Assembly (NCBI RefSeq): GCF_052857255.1
Contig: NC_135505.1
Location: 138,172,343 to 138,236,342, forward strand
Length of the DNA stretch: 64,000 nt
Source of the DNA: Amblyomma americanum
Lineage: Eukaryota; Arthropoda; Arachnida; Ixodida; Ixodidae
Direction of reading: 5' to 3'
This document shows, in pieces, positions 12,857 through 24,072 of this stretch. The notes beneath the pieces are model-generated. The model was given only the letters and a program-made list of their open reading frames with translations, did not search any database and was not told where the DNA came from. The position numbers were made by a program, and so were the translations under genes. The first letter of the stretch is position 1; each line of letters starts with the position of its first letter.

Positions 12857-13045
12857 TATGTGATGCAGATACTTCGCACTGGTTAAGCTGCAGTGTCGAA
12901 AAAACGAGAACGAGGGCAGTGATAGAAAACTTGTGCCACATCTGTCATTGTGCAGTTGTGATGACTGAAGTGTGCACTGTGCTGAAAGCTCTTCAAATTA
13001 TGCCTTTCTCAGAAGCCATTCATTGTCTGTTCTGCATGCCTTCAG

Positions 13046-13205
13046 ATGTGAAGAGCAGTGTGCCCGTTCTTCCCTTCTCGTGCGAGACTTGTGAAGATGT
13101 GTTCCTCACACAAGACCTCTTGGAGGTGCACCGTCAGCGCCAACATCCCCACGGACCGCCGGGAAAGCATTGCTGTACCTACTGTCCCTACTCCAGCGAC
13201 TTCAA
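13046..13205 (+). CDS. C2H2 zinc-finger exon 1 (unit 1)
   Basis: This 160-bp internal exon lies between an acceptor (TTCAG, ending 13045) and a donor (AA|GTAAGC). It has the same length, phase and layout as the exons at 21318, 34174 and 59889. It encodes one finger, CETCEDVF...H-x4-H, then the cysteine half of a second finger, CTYCPYSSDF, whose histidines must come from a downstream exon. No matching terminal exon follows before the next exon-1 copy at 21318. A gypsy fragment and about 5 kb of other duplicon sequence lie between, so this exon seems orphaned unless it is spliced over 10 kb to 23568. The frame is open and both splice sites look intact. Confidence 0.75.
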
Positions 13206-13835
13206 GTAAGCCAAGGCTTGACTGCTTACCATGGTTTCGTGTTGCTAAGTCATGGATACCCCTCCAGCATGGGTGTTATGAGGGGTACTGGGTTGTTACA
13301 AGAGACAACCATGTCACTGCATCAGGATTTAATGCTGGTGTGTAGAAGCTCCCACTCTGTTTTTGTGAAGTAAAGAAGCGATACCAATAGCTGTATGACA
13401 TTTTGTAAAAGCTGTATAAGGCAAGAGCAAAACATAGTTCAACCACTTGCAGCACTTTAAATTTCCTACTAGTGCACTCGATTATGCTGCAGGTGACATT
13501 TAACGATTAGCTCCTTCTACAGTGGGAGTTCATTTGGGTTCTCTCGATCGCCTCTCAGTTGCCCAAAATTCGGTCGCACTGGTTTTGACGCCTGAAGAAC
13601 ATGTATCTCTTGATGTAACTTGGTTCATGACACCATCTGTCAGATGAACTGCAAGGTTCCACGCAATGATGCACTGCAGCGAAGTCTGTACCCTTACATC
13701 GACATCCGACATACCTTTAATGAATGGCAAAGGGACATACGTTGGGCATATATCTTACATGACTTGTTTGTTTGTTTCTGTTCTCTGCTCTATCTCCAGA
13801 TGAAAATGGTGACTCGACAGACTTTAGTCAGGGGT

Positions 13836-13965
13836 ACTCATTCCAGCTGGGAAACCCTTTTCCAACTGAATTTCCAGCTGGAGTGACATTTTCCAGCTGG
13901 AAACAAGAACGTTCCAGCTGGTACACTTTTCCAGTTCAATAATCCAGCTGGGACTTGAAAACGGG
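13836..13965. repeat. Cluster of TTCCAGCTGG motifs
   Basis: Six or more copies of TTCCAGCTGG or one-base variants occur in about 130 bases at irregular spacing, on both strands because the core CAGCTG is a palindrome. The cluster abuts the truncated end of the gypsy fragment. On the minus strand it reads through as repetitive FQLE and VPAG-type peptide, which is not evidence of a real protein. Confidence 0.85.
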
Positions 13966-13989
13966 TTAAGACCCACAGTGCGGTGAGTC

Positions 13990-14632
13990 CGGCGGAGAAA
14001 GTGAGCAGGGAATAAGGCAGCGGCAAGCAATGGCGACGCAGAAAAGTAGGAGACGGCGTGAAGAGGACACTGGCATCGCGGACACAAGCACAGGAGAGAG
14101 GCACAATCACGGAAGAGCACGCAGGAATATCGGTACTGTTGGCAACAAAGGCTTTAGCAGGAACAGGGGCACCGCAAATTTCAGTCTCTGGCACGGGATT
14201 CGGCAACATGGAGAGCGCTACTTGAGCCCGAGCACAGTCGATGACCGCGTCATGAAGCGATAGGAAGTCCCAGCCCAAGATGATAGAATGCGAACATGAC
14301 GGCAGAACGATGAACTCAACCAAATATAGGATGTCTGCTATGACTACTCGAGCAGTGCACGCTGCTAACGGCTGGATGAGGTGCGCACTTGCAATTCGTA
14401 ACGACAGGCCAGAAAGGGAAGTCTTCACTTTCCTCAAAGATCGGCAAAGCGCTGCATCCATGACAGAAACCGCAGCACCGGTGTCCAAAAGCGCCATCAC
14501 AGATACGCCCTCTACAAAAACTTCAATTAAATTGGCGGCAGACAGACGAGGCCTTTCAAATTTCGACGACTGCGCAGTTCTCGCCTCAGGAACTGCGGCA
14601 CCTAGTTTTCCTCTTGAGTGGTCGAGGGACAC
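13990..14632 (-). pseudogene. pol: Gypsy aspartic protease, pol truncated
   Basis: The frame overlaps the end of gag by about 30 bases in the -1 register, the usual gag-pol arrangement in gypsy elements. The active-site segment ALLDTGAAVSVMD is at about residues 48-60, and ILGWDFL downstream matches the conserved I-L-G-x-D-F-L flap-end motif of retropepsins. The retroelement part ends around residue 195; the rest of the open frame runs into unrelated repeat. No RT motifs follow. Confidence 0.85.
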
Positions 14633-15834
14633 CGTCGCATCGGAGAGATGGAGCGCCGACGTGGAAAAGGGGAACGGCGTCCAGAGAAGGAGGTGCGCTC
14701 AGGAGACAGAGAACGGCTTAGGGGCGGCTCAGCAGGAAGTGAGTACTGACGCTGGGACCAGTAACCGGAAACTTCAGGAGGTGTTCGGGAGATGTTCATG
14801 CGTCAACGGCAAAGCCGCGCCACATGACCTGGCAAGCCACAGAAGTAGCAGATCGGGCGGTTGTCAGGCGTGCGCCAGGAGTTTCCCAGTTGAGCAGGCG
14901 GTCGATTATTGTCAGGCGTGCCCCAGGAGGTTCGCAGATGAGCAAGTGGCGAAATAAAAGTAGCGGGCTCTCGAACGGGACCAGGAGGCTGAGCATAGGT
15001 AGGTGGACGAGGTCGCGCAACAGCGTCCGCATATGTCAGCGGGGCCGCAAGAGGTGTGGGCTGAGGGGCCTGCGGAAGAGCTTCAGCGACCTGTTCTTGA
15101 ATGATGTGCCGCAAATTCGGAGTTATGTGTGGTGATGGCTCTTGATGGCGGGAAATAAGCGAGAGCTGGCGAGCAACTTCTTCTCGAATGAAGCTCTTGA
15201 TGTGCGGCAGGAGCGATGACTGGTCTCTTGCATCGGTCAGGCCAGCAAGCGAGTCGACGTTCGTGGTATGTTCGCGTGTCAGAGCCCTCTGCTTGCGTAG
15301 TTCGTCGAAGCTCTGACACAGGGTGACGACTTCCATGACGGTGCGCAGGTTTCGCGCCAACAACATCTGAAAGGCGTCGTTATCAATGCCCTTGAGAATA
15401 TGCCTGATCTTGTCGGCTTCGGGCATCTGAGCGTTCACCCTCTTGCACAGATCGACGACATCCTCGATGTAACTCGTGAAGTTCTCGCCAACCTGCTGTG
15501 ACCGCGCACGCAAGCGCTGTTCGGCACGGAGTTTTCTGACTGCCTGGCGGCCGAATACCTCTGAGAAGTTAGATTTGAAAACAGACCATGATGTAGTATC
15601 CGCCTCGTGGTTCCGATACCACAGATTCGCAACGCCCGTCAGATAGAAAATCACATTGTTCAGTTTGGTTTCCGCGTCCCACTTGTTGTATGCGCTCACC
15701 CGCTCATACGATGTGAGCCAATCTTCAACATCATGGTCGTCCGTGCCACTGAAGATAGCGGGGTCTCGCTGGCGGAGAGAACCAGCACAGATGACGGCGG
15801 CCAGGCTCACTTGGACGGCTTGGTGGTTAGGCAT
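14602..15834 (-). pseudogene. gag: Gypsy gag protein, interrupted by one stop
   Basis: The ATG at 15834 opens 343 codons. The early region carries a retrotransposon gag signature (DDHDVEDWLTSYERVS, then a Trp-rich LWYRNHEADTTSW and an FxxxF segment). A zinc knuckle CYFCGLPGHVARLC (C-x2-C-x4-H-x4-C) sits at about residues 329-342. A TGA at 14803-14805 stops the frame. The same frame continues to 14602 through an Arg/Ser/Pro-rich tail, so the true gag was longer. The coat protein would package element RNA in cytoplasmic particles. The gag tail overlaps the protease frame by about 30 bases. Confidence 0.85.
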
Positions 15835-15903
15835 CGCGGTAGGGGGTAGCGTTCGGTTGCGGAGTTCCAGGGCGAGAGGACGTTACCCGGCACCTGCACC
15901 AAA

Positions 15904-16102
15904 TGTAAGGTGGGGTTTATTCTGAGCAGCTTCCTAACGGGAGCAGGGCCAACAGCGGGTCAGCTAGTCCAGCCGAGAGCGTGTGCCAGGCGATGACCAT
16001 ACAGCTCGCGCATATGCTCATCGTCTTCTTTACAATGGAGCCAGGAGCATGCATCCGGCGATGACCATGCAGCTTGTGGATATGCTCGTCGTCTTCTTTA
16101 CA
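15904..16102 (-). repeat. Gypsy 5' long terminal repeat
   Basis: The + strand begins TGTAAGG at 15904 and ends CTTTACA at 16102, short inverted termini of the TG...CA kind. Two internal direct copies of a block containing GGCGATGACCAT (near 15988 and 16053) are visible. An alternative right end at 16036 (also CTTTACA) cannot be excluded. No second LTR is in the window. Confidence 0.65.
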
Positions 16103-17230
16103 CTGATAATTAACTTTTTTTTAACTATCACAGCTAGGCAACTCGTTGCAACTAGATATTTGTAGCCGGTCGTTAGTAAACGCCATATCAGTTTTTTTTT
16201 AAAATGCAATTACCCTTGGCGCTGTGGCTTCACAAAATTTGGCCTTTTTGGCTAGTTACATGCACTGGAAAGGTTGCTTTGCCCGCATGCTTTTTTAAAA
16301 CTCTATTTTGCCACGATATAGCCAGATTTTATCGAGCCACAGGGCCAAAGATAATCGCGTTTTAGAAATTCTAAAAACCAATGGCTATCGCTAACGGCCG
16401 GCTTCAGATCTCTAATTGCAACTAGGTGCCTAACTCTACCGGATAAAAAGTTAATTATTAAACGTTAAGTTAACCAGCTTACTACTAATGATGATTCAGC
16501 GGTTTTCTGGTGTCCACCAACACTGGTAATACTGTGCAGAAAAAGCCATATCATTACCTCAAAAAACCTGTTTTTTTAAATTTTTGAAACTTCCCTGAAA
16601 CATCTGGTATTTCCTCGCAGCTTTTCTAAGAATTAGTGCAGATTGCAACACAAACAACCTGTACTCAGAAAAGGTTCGAAAGCAAAATGGAGCCATCTTT
16701 AGCTCAGCCTTTTCTTGTGTAGTTGCAGAGAGCACAAATAGTGCAGAAAATGCATATTTCATTAACTTGTATTTTCTTTTTTATGGGATTTCATTCCAGT
16801 GCTTGTGCAAGCATTTCAAATTTTCCTACCAAATGGACGCACCCTGCACTGTCGTCACTGACTTGCCCTTGCATGCTCTACAAAAATGCTGCTATGGCGA
16901 TGGTAGCTACTTCATTGATGCTTTTAGTTGATGTTAAATGTGGCGCAAAATTTCAGTGCAAATGTTGCAGTAGGCAAAGTGCACGATTGACGCTGGATTA
17001 CGGGGCAGTACCTAATTTGTAAATTGTTGCCCATTTTTCAAATAGTTGATGTGCTTAGAGGTAGTATTAAAAAACTTAAATGGTAAAACTGACTTGTTCA
17101 GTGGAAAACGGGAAAAACTTCGAAATGGTAGATGATGAGTGCCTCGCGTCTTTTGACTGCAGGGGCAACACAACATGAAAAAAAGTAGCTATAAGACACA
17201 AAAATGGCTTAGTTCTGTTGTCATGTCCTA

Positions 17231-17658
17231 CAATAGAGTATCAGTCTAATGGGGTTGGGAAAATTATTCATATCATTAGAGTCTATGCAGAAGCATGGGA
17301 AATGCATCCACTCAGATCTGTTTACGGCTGACAGGATTTATTTGTGGCCATGAACGCTGTACACTGCTCGTGGCCTATACCACGACTTGCAATTGCACCA
17401 TCGCCAGTGTGCGTACCTCGCTTCGCCACTCAATGCTCGGAATGATTATTGTATACGACTGTCGATCATGGCGTTGGCAATGTGTGGGCAGCGCTAAGCG
17501 AACACTTGAGTGTCTAGTCACAGTTTGCACGTTCATATCATTCATAGCAGAATGGTAGTGTTTGGAAGATCCGAAATTGTGCACATTGTACGCAATGCAT
17601 TGGTTAGGAAATTTTATAAATCCGTATCAGCCGTAATTGTATCATCGATCCTCTACTG
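17231..17658. mobile_element. Non-autonomous pogo/Tigger-like element
   Basis: The left end reads CAATAGAGTATC, and the right end read inward CAGTAGAGGATC. TA flanks both sides (17229-17230 and 17659-17660). The related segment around 6930-6960 continues from GTTGTC into the following ATTCTTTTT-type sequence without it. It has no transposase ORF. Confidence 0.75.
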
Positions 17659-18789
17659 TATATTCTTTCTTTTTATTGTCTTGGTCTTATCTACAGTCCT
17701 TGCTTGGTGACAATTAATACTGAGGTCATATTTTCGTTCATACCTTATTTACATCAAGCAGCAACTAGTTAGCAAATTGACTCTTAAAGGGGCTCTGAAA
17801 GGGGCTCTAATAAAGTTTTGGTATGCCTGTGATGGTAAAGGACACTGCTTCACAAATATCCTCCAGCAAGAATTTTTTTATGCGCTTTGTAGATGCTGAG
17901 TTATCTGTAGTCAAAATTTGAATTTCAATGTCTTCGCACCTTTCCCTCTCCTCCCATCACTTTTTGAATGCTTAAAGGTAAGGTTGCCACTCTTCCGCTG
18001 GCCCCACCACCGGAGCTATGCCACTTATTGGCAGCAGCCATGGTAGCTGCCTGACGTCTGAGAAGAATCTAACGAATAGCCATCTCTGAACAGGCATATG
18101 AAGGAGCAATGTGACGGAGGGGGGTGCGAGCAGAAAAAAAATGTTGCCGGAAAGGGCTCGCCAACTTTTGTGCAATTATGGGTTCTCTGCTGCGTGTCGA
18201 AGCATATTATTTATTTCACACAGGTGTTCATGACAAGCCAGTGCAGTCATTGAGCGAGTTGATGAGCTCTTCTCAGAAGGAGCTTCAAAGCTCTTTTTAT
18301 TGCTCTTAGGTGAGCCCTAGCCAAGTTTGAATAGACGCATGTGCTTTGCTGCCCATTTTAGATGGTGAGGAGTCTCTCTTGTCATTGCAAACATTTTTCA
18401 GACTATGAAACATATGTGCTCTTTGTAATTTGCTTAACTGCAGGTGTACTTGTGATATTTCAGAGAACTGCACTGGCCTCGTTGCAATGACTTCAGCCGC
18501 ACTGCCTGAGAACACTGTTGCTCGTACAGCTTGCCTGCTGCAGATTCCAACCTGTCCAGCCTTCGTTTTTTGTGTCAGTTGATTTATGCCATGTTTTGCA
18601 GCAATTTCTAGTTTTGTTAAATGTGCTGTAGCAGTTTGTATCGGGAAGGCAGGCCCAATGCAGTCAATATTTCATTTAATTCAGCGTGCATAAGCTGCGC
18701 ACTGAGCAACCACCTCGGGTGGCTCTGGATGTCAACTTGCTTGGCATCGCCTTTGTGTTGGCACTTACTTGACCTGTGTTATTTTAGTG

Positions 18790-18868
18790 TATGTGATGTC
18801 CCACTCCTGCGACGGCCTCAAATGTGAGGCCAGCAGTATGTTCAAATAAATAAATAAATAAATAAATC
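18790..18868 (+). mobile_element. Probable LINE 3' end with (AAAT)n tail
   Basis: A short GC-richer segment (GACGGCCTCAAATGTGAGGCC) is followed at 18844-18868 by a perfect AAAT-type tetranucleotide repeat. That layout is typical of a severely 5'-truncated non-LTR element. No coding part remains. Confidence 0.45.
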
Positions 18869-20948
18869 TAAAATTGGAAATGGTAGGGTTCTTGGAACTG
18901 TAACTAGAGCAACAATTGTCTCAAAACATGTTTTTTCAAGACATAATGCTGTAACATATGAAACCCGTTTCAACATTTTTTTACCGTTTGAGGACGTGCA
19001 ACGGTTGTTTCACTTCAGCCGACCATCCTGTAATTGCAGCCCTGCAGGTGTTGATTCAAAACGGGTATTTAGATACTCATTTTCAGTGCTCATGCTCTCA
19101 TCAGAAGAAAGGAATCATCTCTGTTCGTCATTTGTAGCTGCTGTAGCTGTGGTTGAGCATTTTGGTTCTTCGTTTTTGTTCACAGTACAGTGTTATAATG
19201 CAATTTGCTCTTGGAACTCCTCAACAGAACATTGTGTTGTAGCTAATATGTTTTGCAGCTGTCTCCAAAATGATGCTGTCACTTTTTCCTCATGCAAGAG
19301 CTTCTTGAACATGAGTCAGTTTTTCACACTGAACTCCCCCCTGGCTATTGTTGCAACGAAAGATATTTATATATTGTTTTTATATGCATAACCTAAGTTA
19401 TATAGTCAATTTTGAAATCACTCAACAATTATATGCTTTTTTCTGGAAAGTAATATTTTCTATGTAGAAAAGCACTTGCGATAAAGAAATTGGACGCTCA
19501 AAACTGTAGCATAATGCACTGCACTCTATACCATACATATTTGTCCCTTTTTGTACCATTTAGCCCTACATCCAGAAGGCAACGTGGGGCTATGAAGTGC
19601 GACCTTGACCACTGAATTAGTTACATTTGCCGTTTTTATAGTAGCACTTATCTCTCATGGAACATTTTTGTGAAACATTGGGGGATCTGCTGTTTTCTGA
19701 AGATTTAAACTAATTTTGCCTTGGCTGCACTGTCTTAATTTTTCACATGCAAATCTTGAACCGCAGCATACAAGTGCATCACTTTTCTACTGTGGGTTGT
19801 TATCAACAATACTGTACAGTACATCGTTTCATTTGTATTGCTTTGCCAGGTTATATTTTGACTGGCGTTATTCTATTTCTGTGGCAGGTTATGCATTATT
19901 GTATTGCTTTGACAGTTTGTATCATAGTGCATTTTGTCTATGCCTGTTTCCTTGATCAGTTCAGTATGGAGTCCTTTTGTCCGTCCACATTACCTGTGTA
20001 TATCCTATCCAATGTCTATGTTAGCTCTGTTTGTCTTACATGTCTCCGCCCTTTGACAACAGTCCAGAAGACTTCCTATTTCATGAAAACTTGGAAGATT
20101 CTTAGCCTGTGTTCAGCATTATCGGAAGGGCGACAGCCACACATTGGCATAGATAAGAAGATAAAATTGAAGTTTTTATCAAAACACAAAGTGAATACAC
20201 CCGTAACTCGGCTCAGAAAACACATTCTACAGATCCTGGTTTTCATGGTTAAAGCCACTACTTTCATTTTTTTCCAGTGCAGTTCTAAGATATTTTCTGG
20301 AGACAGAACATGATATTTAATGAAAGAACTACTGACATATTTGCACATATTTCAATTATTTATGAGCACCTGTAAGGCCCAATCTGCCAGAACCTTTCAC
20401 AATGTGAACAAGATTAAAGTTTAGAAGAAAGCTTTTACAACTTAATGTTATTTTATTTCAAGCAACAAATTCCAGAAACATTCAGAGTCTGCAATACTGC
20501 ATAGCTTTAACTGAATAAGTGGGTGGCAATGTTTTGCACAACTTCCACACAGGTGTATTTAGGTAGAACTGCAGGTTATGCAAGACTGATGACGTGTATT
20601 CAAGCAGTGCAATGTAGGTGATTATGATGAGTTGTGAATTCGAGATGAGTCTGCATAGTTACGCTTAAATTGGCTTCATGAAAGCTTATTTAGTCTTTGG
20701 GACCTCCTGAAAAATTGTGCTTTGAGGGGAGCAGAGAGATGGCAGTCACGAGTAAGAGTATTTAGGTGGCATGCATTTGATATTAGTACAAATACACAGT
20801 GCAGGTACTTCATACAGGCGAGCACACATTGTTTAAAGGAAGAGCACGGCAGTGATGGAAGCTTGCACCTAGTCAGTTGTGTGCTTGTCATGACTAAACA
20901 TTTGATAAAAAGTGAACACTCAGCTGAAAGCATTGCTAATTATCATGT

Positions 20949-21290
20949 TTTTTTTTTTTTGAAGCGATGTTTATTGCCTCAGGGCATAAAAACTGTGAAG
21001 TGAGAGATGAGTAAGATGCTTAAATAAATGAAAAAGGTGGGCTGATTTGATGAAATCAAGAAGTGAACGATGGTATGGACCCTGTGTCCAGGCAATATAG
21101 GAATCCGGATTGTCCGGTGAGAGTGCCACTGCCGCCAGGTGCCGAATTCTTGTCGGCTCCAGTGCCGGACAGTCCCACAACAGGTGGTGGATATCCGCCT
21201 CACAGTCTCTGTTCTTGCAGACTGGACACCCGGGGCGGGGATATAAATCTTTGAAATGCGGGCACTTGCTAATTATTTGTTCAATGGGTT
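20949..21290 (-). mobile_element. LINE 3' fragment with C-terminal zinc-knuckle coding
   Basis: The minus strand encodes a typical non-LTR element C-terminus: CPVCKNRDCEADIHHLLWDC, a C-x2-C ... H ... C cluster, followed by roughly 60 residues and a stop. A T-run at 20948-20960 is the poly-A tail in reverse. The fragment is 5'-truncated, with no reverse transcriptase. It ends within a few tens of bases of the acceptor of the zinc-finger exon at 21318; the exact right junction is uncertain because open frame continues into the exon. Confidence 0.8.
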
Positions 21291-21317
21291 TTCGTTCTCT
21301 CGCCCATTTCCCCTCAG

Positions 21318-21477
21318 AGGTCAACAGCTGTGTGCCTGCCTCACTCATCTCGTGTGAGACGTGTGATGACGTGTTCTCCTCGATAGACCTCTTGGACAAG
21401 CACCGACAGCGTGAGCATCCCCAGGGGCGGCCGGGAAAGTACTGCCGTACCTACTGCCCATACTCCAGCAATGTCAG
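21318..21477 (+). CDS. C2H2 zinc-finger exon 1 (unit 2), donor altered
   Basis: This 160-bp exon is paralogous to those at 13046, 34174 and 59889, with acceptor CTCAG ending at 21317. It encodes a full finger, CETCDDVFSSIDLLDKHRQREH (C-x2-C-x12-H-x4-H, cited as a motif), then the cysteine half-finger CRTYCPYSSNV. The donor that reads AA|GTAAGT in the identical pair at 34334 and 60049 reads AG|ATAAGT here, so the invariant GT has become AT. Without splicing, translation meets TAA at 21479. Its partner terminal exon at 23568 is open over its full length, so a nearby cryptic donor is possible. Confidence 0.7.
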
Positions 21478-21532
21478 ATAAGTGGAGTTTTGACTGATCG
21501 CCACATTTTCATGTTTCTGGGACATTAATGTG

Positions 21533-21553
21533 CCCCCCCCCCCCCCCCCCCCC
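21533..21553 (+). repeat. Poly-C run of 21
   Basis: It lies 56 bases past the end of zinc-finger exon 1. The paralogue at 34388-34400 has only CTCCCCACCTCCCC in the same place, so the run is an expansion in this unit. Confidence 0.9.
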
Positions 21554-22876
21554 TTAGCAACATAGCTTTTTTCAGAATTCTGATCTGATTCCACATTGGG
21601 GGCGTGTTTTTTAAGGCTGCTGTGACAAAATGGAATGGCAGTTCTACTTTCATTGTTTCCATGAGGTGAAGAAGTGATTGTGATTATTGTACAGCACTTT
21701 GTGAACGAAACTGAGCCCCTGAAGGAGATTTCAGAGCAGTACCCTCCTTCACAGGTGGAGAATTGCCTTCACTTATCGGGGCAAAGAAAGCTTACCGAAT
21801 TCCAGTGTTTCTCAGTAATTGCCTGCTGCACCTCTTGTTTCGGGCACTCCCTTGTGTTCTACATTTGACTGATGATGCGATGTAGTTGGCAGTTATGGCT
21901 GTGGTTGGAAGTGTGTCAGATGGCTCCAGTTAATTTGTCTTTCCACAGTAAACTGGATATATCCGATCAATGTTTCTAGGGTACAACTGAGACTATCCGA
22001 TCAATGTTTTTAAGGTACGACTAAGACATCTTCATGTCATACAAGGCATTTTACATGTAAGGTCAAGGTCTCTTGTGAGTACAGCTGTCGTGGGTACGTC
22101 GGTTCATCTTTCTCCATCCACTGTTAGTCGTAGAAGTAGGCCAATTCAAGTTGATGTGATCACCTAATGCAGGTTGTACAGTAGCATGATTTGAAGCATA
22201 GCGATCTCTGTAGTATTCCTTGGACATTTAGTCCTTGTTCAATTATCTGCTTCATTTTGTCCTCGTAGTCCACTTTTGTTATTGTATCTACAACAGTAGT
22301 TACATCTTTGATTCACAATTTTTTTTTTCCTCTTCACGAAGAAAAGCAGTGAACTATATCTTTGCTACCCTGCAACAATCACCATATGGTTGCATTTGTG
22401 CCATTTGCCGAAGGTCATCTGGTTGTAGCGCATGAACTGCAAAATTTTTGTTGGCTATTTCCATGAGAAGATGAGGCACATGTGTTTTGCTGCCCAGTGT
22501 CATTAAGCACTAAATGTAGTACGTACAGGGGCGATGGAGAGAAGCATGAACACATCAGAGCCTAGGCACCCCGCTGTTCGCATTTCTTTTCATCATGTTT
22601 TTACTTCGGTGGTAGCAAAAAGACAGTAGAGTCGTCCGTCATGCATTCTAGGACAACTATCCTCTTTTTCTTACCACTGAGGTAAAAGTGTGATGAAAAG
22701 AAATTCCAACAATGGAGCACGTTATGCGCTGCATTGTTCGCGTTCCTTTCTGTTGTGATAGTACCGTATAGTCTTGTGCAAGGGCTGCACTCTCATGGGC
22801 TGTGCCGCCTATTCTGGACTAGGTAGTAATTGAAAAAAATACACTTTTTTTAACTATAATCCTAGAGTGCAAAATA

Positions 22877-22945
22877 TGAAGACAAATGAAAATGAGGCGA
22901 GGCAAACACGGCGCTGACTAACAATTGCTTTATTCACAATGGACA
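22877..22945 (+). repeat. Single arm of the GCGCTGACT foldback family
   Basis: It contains CGGCGCTGACTAACAATTGC followed by TTTATTCAC, matching the inner arm of the foldback elements at 33550 and 39589 in order and spacing. I found no opposite arm nearby. Confidence 0.5.
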
Positions 22946-23567
22946 AAATTTGTAGACTGCAGAAAAAGTTAGAACTATCAACGAACACTCCCTGAAGTTA
23001 AAAAATGACTGTAAAAAGTTTCAACCAGTACCAGCGTGACAAGTTCGCACACGCCCCAGCCCCTAAAACCAAAAAGAAAACAACAACAAAAACGCAAGGT
23101 GAAGATGGCACAATGCACCATCGTAGTCAATCAGGCCTTCCAGTCGCAGGATCCAATCTCATTTTTGTGGGGCATCACTGTAGCCTTTTCCACCAAGCTT
23201 CGCCGTCTTCAAGTTTTCGAACCAGCTCATCCAAATTTTTGTGCTCCAGGAGTTTTTTAAATCCGTGTGCGGGCCGCACCTTCGTAATTCACACCTTTTT
23301 TTTTAAGTGTGTCCCTTACAGGAGTTTATATGGTATCTGGGAGGCTACATATGCTCTGAGGAAGCTGTGTAGCTGGATACCTCTGACGTTGTACCATCAC
23401 CTGCTTCGTACCAGCACCTGTGAACGTAGTGTGGAACTGAGCAGCTTTCTTCTTTTGCATGCATACAGGACTGGGTGTGCAGAAGCTGGCTTTTGTCATT
23501 TGGGAGGGCATTCAGATGTGTGTGTTTCACTCCTTCATTGTTCTCGTTCTTTTATCTCTGCACCCAG

Positions 23568-24072
23568 GGCCTATCATGCCAAGCACGAGATGACGCACAC
23601 TGGGAAGCGGCCCTTCGTGTGCAAGATCTCCCAGAAGGGCTTCAAGCTCTCCTGTGATCTTAGGCGCCACCTGCTGGTTCACACGGGGGACAAGCCACAT
23701 GAGTGCAATGACTGCGGCCGGTGCTTCACTGACTCGTCGAGCATGATGCGTCACCGAAAAATAGTGCACTCGGACGATGGTAGAGTCGCACCCTCGTGTC
23801 CCCACTGCGGAGTGGGGTCCACCCAACTGAGTAACCTCAAAAAGCACTTGCTGAGGCACACAGGAGCATGGCCACATGTCTGCTCTCAATGCAGCCTGGG
23901 GTTCAGAGACATCAGCAAACCCAAACGTCATGAAAATGCGACACACGATCTCCCCCACTCGCTGAAATGCCCGCGCTGCGGCAAAAACTTGGCCACGGTG
24001 TGCAGTCTAAGAAAACACATGCGCAACTTACATAGTTGCACTAGAAAGGATAACACGCAGGACAATCATTGA
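23568..24072 (+). CDS. C2H2 zinc-finger terminal exon (unit 2)
   Basis: The acceptor CACCCAG ends at 23567 and the exon runs open to TGA at 24070-24072. Its first residues supply the two histidines (KHEMTH) that complete the finger begun in exon 1, in the same phase as the other units. Then come a finger that has lost its second cysteine (CKISQKGF in place of C-x2-C), a good finger (CNDCGRCF...H-x4-H), one starting CPHCGVG, one starting CSQCSLGF, and a last one (CPRCGKNL...H) that the younger copies have lost to an earlier stop. It is the longest terminal exon in the window. An open frame runs upstream to 23005, but that part has no fingers and precedes the acceptor. Confidence 0.8.

Larger units (their letters stand above)
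6840..12990 (+). other. Diverged duplicon blocks, probably intronic or 5' non-coding
   Basis: Sections here resemble other parts of the window in the same order. 6840-7020 matches 7970-8060 and 17130-17230. The block ending in TGATATTTCAG (7474) recurs ending at 9206, 18463, 32187, 39367 and 57885. 11560-11650 resembles 20170-20265, 32980-33070 and 40400-40490. 12090-12250 resembles 20640-20790. The reading frames through these blocks are not conserved between copies, so they are most likely introns or untranslated exons of the repeated zinc-finger unit. Confidence 0.6.
13990..16102 (-). mobile_element. Truncated Ty3/gypsy LTR retrotransposon
   Basis: Reading on the minus strand, the order is 5' LTR (15904-16102), a short leader with a likely primer-binding site directly after the LTR (from about 15903), gag, then protease. 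Reverse transcriptase, RNase H, integrase and the 3' LTR are absent: homology stops near 14000 beside the TTCCAGCTGG cluster. The fragment lies downstream of the zinc-finger exon at 13046 and in the opposite orientation. Confidence 0.85.
16103..20948 (+). other. Duplicon sequence between units 1 and 2
   Basis: 16720-17000 resembles 38040-38240 and 63720-63950. 17130-17230 resembles 6840-6960. 18370-18620 resembles the block at 7380-7640 and its four other copies. 19740-20350 resembles 32540-33130. No frame is preserved between copies. It is best read as non-coding parts of the repeated zinc-finger unit. Confidence 0.55.

Noticed and set aside
13838..13990. C-terminal part of the protease frame as real protein
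   Set aside because: It translates the TTCCAGCTGG cluster and runs past the end of the gypsy homology.
21478..21483. AT-AC (U12-type) intron starting at the altered donor
   Set aside because: The sequence is ATAAGT, not the U12 consensus ATATCCTT, and the expected acceptor is an ordinary CAG.
23005..23567. Upstream extension of the zinc-finger frame as coding
   Set aside because: It has no fingers, lies before the conserved acceptor, and has no counterpart in the other units.
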